From Pseudomonadota bacterium (GTDB lineage Bacteria; Pseudomonadota; Gammaproteobacteria; Burkholderiales; Gallionellaceae), in NCBI GenBank assembly GCA_021783995.1, contig JAJXTH010000001.1, positions 62,001 to 126,000 of the forward strand: DNA of 64,000 nucleotides. The letters run 5' to 3'. A model generated the notes under the pieces. It saw nothing but the letters and a program-made list of their open reading frames with translations, ran no database searches and had not been told where the DNA came from. Below are positions 14,138-22,996 of the stretch, in pieces (the first letter of the stretch is position 1; each line of letters begins with the position of its first letter). The translations under genes were made by a program, and so were the position numbers.

Positions 14138-14611
14138 ATGTTCCACGTGATCCTGTATCAGCCCGAGATTCCCCCCAACACCGGCAACATCATAAGGCTG
14201 TGCGCCAACACGGGCTGTCGGCTGCATCTCATCAAACCGCTTGGCTTCACGCTGGAGGACAAGCAGCTGATGCGCGCAGGCCTGGACTATCACGAATTTG
14301 CCCGTCTGCTTGTCCATGAGACCCTGGAGGACTGCCTATCGGCCTTCGACCCTGAACGCGTGTTCGCCTTTACCACGAAAGGCTCCCAACCCTTCCACGA
14401 AGCATACTATCAGGCCGGAGATGCATTTCTCTTTGGACCCGAAAGCCGAGGACTGCCCAAAGAGGTTCTCGACGGGTTCGAAGCAGGACAGCGCATGAGG
14501 CTGCCCATGCTGCCCATGAACCGCAGCCTCAATCTCTCGAATTCTGTGGCTGTCGCGGTGTACGAGGCATGGCGGCAGCAGGGTTTTTCAGGCGCAAAAA
14601 AAATGCCCTGA
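14138..14611 (+). CDS. trmL: tRNA (cytidine(34)-2'-O)-methyltransferase (SPOUT)
   Basis: MFHVILYQPEIPPNTGNIIRLCANTGCRLHLIKPLGF; FGPESRGLP; RSLNLSNSVAVAVYEAWRQ. Confidence 0.95.
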   Translation: MFHVILYQPEIPPNTGNIIRLCANTGCRLHLIKPLGFTLEDKQLMRAGLDYHEFARLLVHETLEDCLSAFDPERVFAFTTKGSQPFHEAYYQAGDAFLFGPESRGLPKEVLDGFEAGQRMRLPMLPMNRSLNLSNSVAVAVYEAWRQQGFSGAKKMP

Positions 14612-14675
14612 ACGTATTGCTAAAAATACGTTTTCCAGTAAGCTTGGCTGGTTCCAACTCACCCGCCCATACATC

Positions 14676-14945
14676 ATGAACACCGAAAACCTATCCAAAG
14701 AACAGCAGATACTGCGCGCAATGCGCAAGGTTCTGGCGAGCATCGCCAGAGACACGGCAACAGGCTTCGGCAAGCCATCTGTGCTGACTGACAGCACCAA
14801 AGAGGAAATTCGCGACTGCTTTGGCATCATCTCGGAAAGAGAGGCGGAGATTGCCGAGGCGCTCGGGCTCAACAGGAATGAGAAGCCTTATTTCTCCGAT
14901 GACCCCAAAAAATCGAACGTGATCAGTTTCTACAAGCCTGAATAA
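14676..14945 (+). CDS. Small conserved hypothetical protein
   Basis: Intact 89 aa ORF MNTENLSKEQQILRAMRKVLASIARDTATG...; convergent with the next gene, stops 5 nt apart. Confidence 0.75.
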   Translation: MNTENLSKEQQILRAMRKVLASIARDTATGFGKPSVLTDSTKEEIRDCFGIISEREAEIAEALGLNRNEKPYFSDDPKKSNVISFYKPE

Positions 14946-14950
14946 AGCCG

Positions 14951-15991
14951 CTACAGGGCGAGTTTCTCTTCCGTGTATCCGTCTTCCAGCGCGCCATTCC
15001 GCTCGAATCCCTCTAGCATGGAACGCGCCTTTGTCAGCCAATGCTCCCTGCCGAGCCTTGCAGCCTCTTTCAGAGGCTCCATGCTTCCCGATTCGCGGAG
15101 GCTTCGGTAGGCGGAAAGCAGAGAAGGAAAGAGCGCCCTGCGCATGCCTTCGAAGTTGATGAAATAGAAATCGAGCGAACATCTGGCGTCCATCTCTATG
15201 AGCCTCGGCAATGTGGAAAGACAGTCGGCGAGATGGTCGCGCAACGAGCGCGCGATGATCTCCATTCTGCGCGACGAAATCCTGGAGAGCATCTCCTCCC
15301 ATGCATCCCCGAGCAATTCGCCCGCCATGCCTTCGCCCAGCTCGTGGAGTATCATCGCCTCGGTTTCTGCGTCGGCCATCGTTTCCAGCGCAGAATCGGG
15401 ACTGGATTCAAAATCATAACAGGAGAATGCGCCGGGCTGCATCCTGTCGCGCCTGCTCCAGCGCCACTCCTCGAACTTTTCCCAGATCATGCGCTTGACT
15501 GCCTCTCGCCTCAGATAGATAGTGCGATTCTGCAATGCGGCAGGGGGCGCGATCAGATCGCGCGCATATTCGCTGCCCGAAACCAAAATCGTGAATCCGT
15601 CACGCTCTTCCTTCCTGATGAGCTCTCCGAAAAAGAAGTGCGGCTTGCTGAAGCGGCCGACGCCAGCGCTGTAAACATAGCCTTTCGGGATTAAGAGATG
15701 GTTGATGGCATCCGCATCGAAAGGCTCCTTCTCCTCCTCACCTATGCGTATCGGCGCATAGGGCGCATCCTCGACTGCATCCCAGTGCTGCTCTCGCCTC
15801 ACCAGCCATAGCCCGAGTTCGCTCTTGGGCGGGTTTTCAGAAAACGGCATACCGTGTTCCCATCGGTAATACTGCCTCATCTCCAGAAGGTACATGCACA
15901 TCGTCATGTTTCGCGCATGGCGCGCATCCGTGATGTCGCAGTTGCTCTGAATGTCCTCCACCAGCCTGTGAAAGTTCTGCATGGCATCCAT
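14951..15991 (-). CDS. Conserved hypothetical protein (start may be 15982)
   Basis: 346 aa ORF with host-like composition, preceded by AGGAG; no motif I can name with confidence. Confidence 0.8.
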   Translation of the reverse strand: MDAMQNFHRLVEDIQSNCDITDARHARNMTMCMYLLEMRQYYRWEHGMPFSENPPKSELGLWLVRREQHWDAVEDAPYAPIRIGEEEKEPFDADAINHLLIPKGYVYSAGVGRFSKPHFFFGELIRKEERDGFTILVSGSEYARDLIAPPAALQNRTIYLRREAVKRMIWEKFEEWRWSRRDRMQPGAFSCYDFESSPDSALETMADAETEAMILHELGEGMAGELLGDAWEEMLSRISSRRMEIIARSLRDHLADCLSTLPRLIEMDARCSLDFYFINFEGMRRALFPSLLSAYRSLRESGSMEPLKEAARLGREHWLTKARSMLEGFERNGALEDGYTEEKLAL

Positions 15992-16163
15992 CTCCTAGCT
16001 TAACGTTGTTAACGTGACGCTGCCCTGATTCTAAGTCCGACGAACCTGCAATGCAAAGCCCGAGCCTCACAGAATCAGAAAAAGCTGATAGCATTAAAAC
16101 CATCCCTTGAAAGACGAAAAATCAGGGGAAGGTCACCTCTTCGAAAGCGAAAAGTCAAGGTCA

Positions 16164-17375
16164 ATGAATAACTTGTTATTGCTGCTAATTTCCTCGGCGG
16201 GTTTTACTATTTTTCTAATTTCGCTTTACGGAAGCATTGAGTTTGCTTGGGCAAACAAAATTAATCCTGACCAGCGCCAAAAAATTCGCAATGTTTTTTT
16301 TATTCTAGTTGGAGTAATAGCGGTTATTTTTCATTTAAATACAAATTCCGGAATAAATCTTGATATAAAAAGTTGTGCAATTGCGATCAGCATTCTTTTT
16401 GGTGGAGCAACAAACGGGCTTTTAACTACGATTGCCGAGGGAATAACTCGATACTATTGGGAAAACGATGGATCATATGCATCTGAACTGCGGATTGCTT
16501 CAATATTTATAGTTTGCTACGTCCTTAATTTCTTCCTAGTGAAAGGGAGGCGCGTAAAATGGCAGAAGTCTACAGTCGATATTATATATTTTGCGTTGGC
16601 TGCAGGTTTATCTGACTCCCTTTCTCTCATATTTCACCCACCCTTATCCTCCAGCCTAAAATTAATGAATGCTTTTGGTCTAGAGTTGTTCATTATAAAT
16701 TTTATTGCCACACTGATTTTTGGCGGATTGCTACGCCAGCAGGATTTAAGATTGGAATTTACTCAATCCATGATTAAGATGAATCAACGACTTAGCACAC
16801 AGCTAAATCAAACCATCGAATCTTTGGCTTCGGCCATGTTGCATCGCGACCCCGCAACAGAAAATCATCAACGACGAGTATCGGATATTGCCGTTGCAAT
16901 AGCAAAAAAATTGAATTTAGCTGATGAGCAGCAAGAATGTATTCGAATTGCCGGTCTTATGCACGACGTTGGTCAAATTGAAATCCCAGCAGAAATCCTT
17001 AGCAGAGGACGTGCTTTATCTCCTGAAGAATTCGATTTGGTAAAAATGCATTCTGAAGCCGGCTATTCGATTTTGAAAGCAATTGAGTTTTCATGTGATG
17101 TAGCTGAAATCGTATATCAACATCACGAAAATATTGATGGGAGCGGCTATCCTCGCGGCTTAAAGGGTAAGCAGATATTGCAGGGCGCACGAATTCTTAG
17201 AGTCGCCGATTCATTTGAAGCAATGATATCGCATAGACCATTCAGAACTGCGCATGATGTGCCATACGCACTTCAAGAATTAGATTCTGGAGTGGGACGA
17301 AAATATGACGAAAAAGTTGTGTGGGCTTTCAGAATGTTAGTTCTGGAAAATCAGCTTTCCATGCTAAATCGTTAG
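16164..17375 (+). CDS. Membrane protein with N-terminal 5TM (LytS/YhcK-type-like) sensor and C-terminal HD-GYP domain
   Basis: About five to six N-terminal TM segments; C-terminal RDPATENHQRRVSDIAVAI...GLMHDVGQIEIPAEIL...HSEAGYSIL...HHENIDGSGYPRGLKG. ORF extends to a TTG at 16107 but the ATG at 16164 fits better. Confidence 0.85.
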   Translation: MNNLLLLLISSAGFTIFLISLYGSIEFAWANKINPDQRQKIRNVFFILVGVIAVIFHLNTNSGINLDIKSCAIAISILFGGATNGLLTTIAEGITRYYWENDGSYASELRIASIFIVCYVLNFFLVKGRRVKWQKSTVDIIYFALAAGLSDSLSLIFHPPLSSSLKLMNAFGLELFIINFIATLIFGGLLRQQDLRLEFTQSMIKMNQRLSTQLNQTIESLASAMLHRDPATENHQRRVSDIAVAIAKKLNLADEQQECIRIAGLMHDVGQIEIPAEILSRGRALSPEEFDLVKMHSEAGYSILKAIEFSCDVAEIVYQHHENIDGSGYPRGLKGKQILQGARILRVADSFEAMISHRPFRTAHDVPYALQELDSGVGRKYDEKVVWAFRMLVLENQLSMLNR

Positions 17376-17403
17376 TTCATCTGCATACAACTCAGAAAAT
17401 CCA

Positions 17404-19734
17404 ATGGATCAATCAATTATTGATTACAAAGCTCAAATGGCAACCCGAATGACCGTAGGCGAGATCATGTCAACAAATTTTTTGATATTGAGCGCGTCAG
17501 AAAGTTTGGGCAAAGCTTCTGCAAAAATGGATGAATTCAAGATGAGCTGTGTCTTGGTTGCCGAAAATGGAGGGGCACGGGGAATTATTACCGAAAGGGA
17601 TATCGTTTCGGCAATTATCAAGAACCTAAATCCAGATGTTGCTGTTAGCCAAATCATGTCAAACAATCCGATATCGGTTGATGTGAGCACGGAAGTTCAT
17701 GAGGCCTACCATCTGATGTTGGTAAATAACATTCATCATTTAGTTGTTATCGACGATACAAAATCCGCAGTAGGTGTTCTGACAGAAACTGATTTCAGAA
17801 ATTATAAAGGGCTAGAGAATTTTATTGCATTTCCAGATGTTTCGTCGGCAATGAATCGCGAATCTACCCTTGTACTTAAACATGAATCGGTTGCATCTGT
17901 GGCTTCTGTCATGCACACAAACCATGTTGATTACGCAGTGGTTATTGATGGAAATGCGCCGACTGGCCTCGTAACAACTCGGGATATCATCCAGACATTC
18001 ATGTCAAACAAACTTGATACATCAGTTAATGATGTCATGAGTTCAAGTCTCATTACAGTTAAGCCGGATGATCTGCTTATTAACTCAGCCAAACTCATGA
18101 GAGACAACGGAATACGTCGACTGATTGTTATTAACGATGACGGTCAATTTGTCGGAACTCTTAATGAGCATGACATCATCAAAAATATGGAGAGCGAATA
18201 TGTTGACCTGCTACAAGATGTGATCAAGGAACAAGCACGGAAGATAGGTGAAGAGAATTATCATGCTGTAATTAACCAAATTTCCCATAGAGTATTGGTT
18301 AAAGACTTAGGTTCTAATTATGTATCATGCAATGAAAGTTATGCTCATGATTTGGGAGTTGACCCGGAAATAATAAAAGGAAAGACAGATTTTGACTTTT
18401 TCCCCAGGGAACTGGCCGAGAGATACCGTAATGACGACCGCAAGGTAATTGAATCGGGTATCAGAATTGATATAGAAGAACCCTATACAATCAACGGAAA
18501 TGCTCGCTGGGTCGCAACCTCGAAGTCGCCCTTGCGTGGTCCTTCCGGGGAAATTACTGGCGTCGTTGTAGTGCTTAGTGATATTACCGATAGGAAAGAG
18601 GCAGAAGAAGGAATCCTCCGGCTCAATCGTGCGCTGAAAGCACTAAGCGCCAGCAACGAAGCATTAGTGTATGCGGAGTCCGAACAGGAGTTGATTGAAA
18701 GCATTTGCAAGGCTATCACTTTTGAGGATACATATGAGCTCGCTTGGATTGGCTGGAAAATTGATGATATTGAGAAAACGGTTTCGATTATCGCTGCTTC
18801 TGGCCATGCCAAGGAATATGCAAAGGATTTAAAAGTATCTTGGGGAGACAATCAATCCGGGCATGGGCCATCCGGAATAGCTATACGCACTAACGAAGTT
18901 TATTTAGAAAACGACTTCTGTGAATCCCAGAATTTTCAACCTTGGCGGGAACGCGCCAAAATTTATGGGCTGAGATCATCGACATCATTGCCCATAAGAA
19001 TTAATGGCGACGTTGCTGGTGTAATTTCAATATATTCTGATTATGCGAATGCATTTTCAGATTCTGCAATTAAGCTATTTCAGGAATTGGTAATCAACTT
19101 GTCTTATGGAATTGAGGCAAGAAGAACTAAAATTGCCTACAACCAAGCCATCCAAGATCGCGAGCTACAATCAGTTAAGCTCGAACATGCTCTGAATGAT
19201 TCATTAATGGCAATTGCATCAACACTTGAGCAACGCGATCCATATACTGCCGGGCATGAAAAAGGTGTTGCAGATATTGCAGTGTCAATAGGGAAAAAAT
19301 TGGGCTGGGATGATGGTAGATTGAAGGGGCTGTACTTGGCCGGAATTGTCCATGATTTAGGGAAAATACAAATTCCGGTCGAAATTCTTACCAAACCAGG
19401 GCGCCTGAATCAAGTTGAATTCTCACTAATCAAAACTCATCCAGAAGTCGGGTATAACATTCTAAAGAACATCGAATATCCTTGGCCAATTGCGGAAATT
19501 GTCAGGCAGCATCATGAATACCTTGATGGTTCAGGATATCCTCGTGGTTTAGTTGCCGAGCAAATTCTCGATGAAGCAAAAGTATTAACTGTCGCCGATA
19601 TATTTGAATCGATGTCATCGGCTCGTCCATATAGACCTGCCCTTGGAAAGGAGCATGCTATTGAAGAAATAAAGCAGCTTCGTGGAGTTAAGCTCGACCC
19701 GAGAGTCGTTGATGCCCTCCTCAAAATATTTTAA
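17404..19734 (+). CDS. Multidomain signalling protein: four CBS domains, PAS, GAF and HD-GYP
   Basis: CBS starts VGEIMSTNFLIL, VSQIMSNNPISV, VSSAMNRESTLV, VNDVMSSSLITV; PAS ending VVVLSDITDRKEAEEG; GAF; HD-GYP HDLGKIQIPVEILTKPGRL...HHEYLDGSGYPRGL. Confidence 0.9.
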   Translation: MDQSIIDYKAQMATRMTVGEIMSTNFLILSASESLGKASAKMDEFKMSCVLVAENGGARGIITERDIVSAIIKNLNPDVAVSQIMSNNPISVDVSTEVHEAYHLMLVNNIHHLVVIDDTKSAVGVLTETDFRNYKGLENFIAFPDVSSAMNRESTLVLKHESVASVASVMHTNHVDYAVVIDGNAPTGLVTTRDIIQTFMSNKLDTSVNDVMSSSLITVKPDDLLINSAKLMRDNGIRRLIVINDDGQFVGTLNEHDIIKNMESEYVDLLQDVIKEQARKIGEENYHAVINQISHRVLVKDLGSNYVSCNESYAHDLGVDPEIIKGKTDFDFFPRELAERYRNDDRKVIESGIRIDIEEPYTINGNARWVATSKSPLRGPSGEITGVVVVLSDITDRKEAEEGILRLNRALKALSASNEALVYAESEQELIESICKAITFEDTYELAWIGWKIDDIEKTVSIIAASGHAKEYAKDLKVSWGDNQSGHGPSGIAIRTNEVYLENDFCESQNFQPWRERAKIYGLRSSTSLPIRINGDVAGVISIYSDYANAFSDSAIKLFQELVINLSYGIEARRTKIAYNQAIQDRELQSVKLEHALNDSLMAIASTLEQRDPYTAGHEKGVADIAVSIGKKLGWDDGRLKGLYLAGIVHDLGKIQIPVEILTKPGRLNQVEFSLIKTHPEVGYNILKNIEYPWPIAEIVRQHHEYLDGSGYPRGLVAEQILDEAKVLTVADIFESMSSARPYRPALGKEHAIEEIKQLRGVKLDPRVVDALLKIF

Positions 19735-19754
19735 ACCCAAAATTTGTAAAACAA

Positions 19755-19793
19755 TAAAAAACCCAGTCTATACAAAGATAGGCTGGTTTTTTA
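19755..19793. terminator. Probable bidirectional Rho-independent terminator between convergent HD-GYP gene and ssb
   Basis: AAAAAAc-CCAGTCTAT-acaaag-ATAGGCTGG-TTTTTT: 9-bp stem (one G-T) with A-tract left and T-tract right. Confidence 0.85.
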
Positions 19794-19818
19794 TTTACAA
19801 CTATACTTTAGGTATACC

Positions 19819-20274
19819 TCAAAACGGAATGTCGTCGTCGAAGTTGTCGAAGTTTCTGCCCTGAGAGGAGGATTCCGGCGCGGGCTTCGCTGCGCGCTGC
19901 GCTGCTGCCGGTGCGTCGTCCACCGCCTCATAGCCTCCGCCTGTGGACTTTCCGCCCAGCATCTGCATCTGGTCTGCGATGATCTCCGTGGTATATCTAT
20001 CGCGACCTTCCTTGTCCTGCCATTTCCTGGTCTGCAGCTTGCCCTCGACGTAAACCTGCGAGCCCTTCTTGAGGTATTCTCCCGCGATCTCTGCCAATCG
20101 GCGATAGAAAACCAGATTGTGCCATTCGGTCTTTTCCTGCTTGACGCCACTCTTGTCCTTCCAGTTTTCGGAAGTCGCCAGCGTCACGTTAGTGACAGCC
20201 TCTCCGTTGGGCATGTAGCGCGTTTCCGGATCCTTGCCCAGACGACCGATCAAAATGACTTTGTTTACCGACAT
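19819..20274 (-). CDS. ssb: Single-stranded DNA-binding protein
   Basis: [40 protein letters not shown]; acidic tail [10 protein letters not shown]. Confidence 0.97.
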   Translation of the reverse strand: MSVNKVILIGRLGKDPETRYMPNGEAVTNVTLATSENWKDKSGVKQEKTEWHNLVFYRRLAEIAGEYLKKGSQVYVEGKLQTRKWQDKEGRDRYTTEIIADQMQMLGGKSTGGGYEAVDDAPAAAQRAAKPAPESSSQGRNFDNFDDDIPF

Positions 20275-20313
20275 GCCTTGCTCCCTCTGTCCGCTATGCG
20301 TTATATATAAAAT

Positions 20314-21714
20314 TCAATCGTCACTCAACGGGCCGTTGGCGGCCGGCGTCAGGAGACGGTCCACCGTTTGCTCATCAAATCCCTGCATGTCGACCTTGAG
20401 GCAGACCATGCCTTCAGCTACCACCACCAGCGCCTCGCGCACGCCCTGAAGCCTTGACAACGTCTGTTGCAGTTGCGCGCCTTCGGCCACGCTCATCTTC
20501 CCGAGATGATACAGCCTTGTGCGCACCAGGGCCAACGGTCTCATGCCCGCAGCCACTGCAAGCCATATCGTCAGCCAGATTATCGCAAAGACGAAGACCG
20601 AATTTCCGCCGACGAACTGCATCAGCGCGCCGCCCACCGATGCGCCGAAGAATGCGCCCAGGAACTGCACGCTGCTGTATACGCCCATCGCCGTTCCCTT
20701 CGCAGCCAGCGGTGCAACCTTGGAAATCATCGAGGGCAATGTCGCCTCGAGAACATTGAAGGCAGTGAAGAATATCAGAAGCGCTGCGGACAGCCCCCAC
20801 AGGCTGTCCTGCATCAGCATCAGCACCAACTGTCCGCATGCCGCAAGCGCCACCGCGCCGACGAACACCTGTTTCATCTTGCCGCGGCTCTCGGCGATGA
20901 TGATGGGAGGCACCATCAGAAAGAATGCGACCACCATCACGGGCAGATACACTTTCCAGTGCTGCGACACGGCGAGGCCGTTTTTCTGGAGCACGAATGG
21001 CACCTGCATGAAGACCGACATCAGGATCGCATGGAGCGAGAATATGCCGAAATCCAGGCGCAACAGGTCGCTGTTCTTCAGCACTTCGGCAAACTTGCTG
21101 CCGCTGGCCTCCGTGTCGCTGTGGAAATGCGTGATTTCAGGATTGGGAATCACGAAACGCACGATGAAAAGCGCAAGCAAAGCGAGCACGCCGGTCATGG
21201 CAAAGATGCCGGGCACGCCCAGCATGCCGTTCAAAAGCGGCGAGAGCACCAGAGACATGGAAAAAGTCACGCCTATCGTCATGCCTATCATCGCCATCGC
21301 CTTGGTGCGGTGCTCTTCGCGGGTCAGGTCCGCAGTGAGCGCCATCACCGCCGCGTTGATCGCACCCGCACCCTGGATGGAGCGCCCCGCAATCACCCAG
21401 TAAATGCTGCTTGCAGAGGCCGCAACGAAGCTGCCCAGCGCGAAAAGCACGAGCCCGATGTAGATGATGGGTTTTCTTCCATAACGGTCGGACATCCAGC
21501 CGGCCGGAATCTGCAGCACGGCTTGCGTCAACCCATAGGCGCCCAGCGCGATGCCCATCAGGAGATGGCTTTGCCCGCCCGGCAGCTTGGAGGCATATAG
21601 CGCAAAAATCGGCAGGATGATGAACAGACCCAGCATGCGCAGGCCGTAAATGCTGGCAAGGCCGATGCTTGCGCGACGCTCCGTCGCAGTCATTTTTTCA
21701 GAAGTGCGTTGCAT
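20314..21714 (-). CDS. MFS transporter
   Basis: About 12 TM; GWMSDRYGRKPIIYIGL signature; likely start MQRTSEKMTATERRAS at 21714. Confidence 0.9.
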   Translation of the reverse strand: MQRTSEKMTATERRASIGLASIYGLRMLGLFIILPIFALYASKLPGGQSHLLMGIALGAYGLTQAVLQIPAGWMSDRYGRKPIIYIGLVLFALGSFVAASASSIYWVIAGRSIQGAGAINAAVMALTADLTREEHRTKAMAMIGMTIGVTFSMSLVLSPLLNGMLGVPGIFAMTGVLALLALFIVRFVIPNPEITHFHSDTEASGSKFAEVLKNSDLLRLDFGIFSLHAILMSVFMQVPFVLQKNGLAVSQHWKVYLPVMVVAFFLMVPPIIIAESRGKMKQVFVGAVALAACGQLVLMLMQDSLWGLSAALLIFFTAFNVLEATLPSMISKVAPLAAKGTAMGVYSSVQFLGAFFGASVGGALMQFVGGNSVFVFAIIWLTIWLAVAAGMRPLALVRTRLYHLGKMSVAEGAQLQQTLSRLQGVREALVVVAEGMVCLKVDMQGFDEQTVDRLLTPAANGPLSDD

Positions 21715-21924
21715 GGTTTTTTGAATGTGATTGGACTTGCCATGCATTTTAGCCGTGCGCGACGACCGCTGCAATTTGCCTGGCAATATTCGAGACCAAT
21801 GCAGCGGAATCCTGCCACTACCCTGGGAACAAACATCGTTCAGCCCTTCATGCACAAGGCTTCAGCACATACCTTATTTCCAAAAGCTATTTACATACAT
21901 AACCATATGAAATGTTGGCGTTTC

Positions 21925-21938
21925 TTGACCGGCATCAA
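21925..21938 (+). promoter_or_regulatory. FNR/ANR-like binding site upstream of cyoA
   Basis: TTGAC-CGGC-ATCAA, 9 of 10 match to TTGAT-N4-ATCAA; AT-rich -10-like TATAAT at 21960-21965. Confidence 0.55.
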
Positions 21939-22072
21939 TCTCATTAGCGTTTTATTATATATAATTATCACAGCGAAAGTGCATGCGCCGGACAGAGCAC
22001 CCGGCGATGAATGTGCAGCATCGCCATCAATAATAAGTAGAACCGCGAAATCTTAATCAAATTGCAAACGTC

Positions 22073-22984
22073 ATGAAAAAACTGTGGATCAAACTCTTGC
22101 CGCTGTTCCTGTATCCCGGACTGGGATTCGCCTGTGAGGGTGACTGCACCAAAAGTCCCTGGACCTTGCTGGACCCCAAGGGTCCCATCGCAACGGATGA
22201 AAAGCACCTCATCCTGACCGCGCTTGGCTTAATGCTGATCGTCGTCATCCCGGTGATCGTCATGACATTTGCCTTCGCCTGGAAATACCGGGCGAGCAAC
22301 AAGGATGCGACCTACGCGCCCAAATGGGACAATTCCCATGCGATCGAAGCGGTGGTCTGGACAGTTCCCGCTGTGATCATCCTGATACTCGGCATCATAG
22401 TGTGGAACTCCACGCACGCGCTCACCCCCGAAAAACCCATCGCATCCAACGTCAAGCCGCTTGTGGTGGAGGCGGTCGCGCTGGACTGGAAATGGCTGTT
22501 CATCTATCCCGAACAGGGTGTGGCGACGGTCAACAAGCTGGTCATTCCCGCCGGCACACCGGTGACTTTTCACATCACTTCAGACACCGTGATGAATTCC
22601 TTCTTCATCCCGCGCCTGGGCAGCCAGATCTACGCGATGGCCGGCATGCAAACACAGCTCAACCTGCTTGCCAACCAGACTGGCACATACCGCGGCTTGA
22701 ACACGCAGTTCAGCGGAGAAGGATTCGCATCGATGCATTTCAACGTCAATGCGACCTCTGCGCAGGAATTCCAGGACTGGGTCGCGCAGACCAAAACCGG
22801 CGGGAGCAAACTGGACGATGCAACCTTCAAGAAGCTCGAGACACCGGACGAGCCCGCAGAGCCGGTGCTTTTCTCGGAAGTCAGGCCGGGGCTGTTCCAG
22901 TCCATCCTGCAAAAATTTTCAGGAGGGCATGAAATGTCCGCATCCCACGAGACCCATGTCCGCCTGGCGCAGGCTCAAAAGTAA
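22073..22984 (+). CDS. cyoA: Cytochrome bo3 quinol oxidase subunit II
   Basis: Cupredoxin COX2-type fold but CuA Cys/His ligands absent; NSFFIPRLGSQIYAMAGMQTQLNLLANQTGTYRGLNTQFSGEGF is CyoA-like. Confidence 0.92.
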   Translation: MKKLWIKLLPLFLYPGLGFACEGDCTKSPWTLLDPKGPIATDEKHLILTALGLMLIVVIPVIVMTFAFAWKYRASNKDATYAPKWDNSHAIEAVVWTVPAVIILILGIIVWNSTHALTPEKPIASNVKPLVVEAVALDWKWLFIYPEQGVATVNKLVIPAGTPVTFHITSDTVMNSFFIPRLGSQIYAMAGMQTQLNLLANQTGTYRGLNTQFSGEGFASMHFNVNATSAQEFQDWVAQTKTGGSKLDDATFKKLETPDEPAEPVLFSEVRPGLFQSILQKFSGGHEMSASHETHVRLAQAQK

Positions 22985-22996
22985 GAGGATATCAAC

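Noticed and set aside
14590-14635. Weak hairpin AACGTATT...AATACGTT-TTTC after trmL
   Set aside because: Only A/T-rich 8-bp stem with a short T-run; could be a weak terminator but not strong enough to list.
18483-18851. 122 aa minus ORF inside the CBS-PAS-GAF-HD-GYP gene
   Set aside because: Antisense of a gene with clear domain motifs; no supporting features.
20467-21600. 377 aa and overlapping 294 aa plus-strand ORFs
   Set aside because: Antisense to the MFS transporter; no RBS or domain support.
21709-22056. 115 aa plus ORF in the MFS-cyoA spacer
   Set aside because: No domain; overlaps the likely cyoA promoter and FNR box; composition not coding-like.
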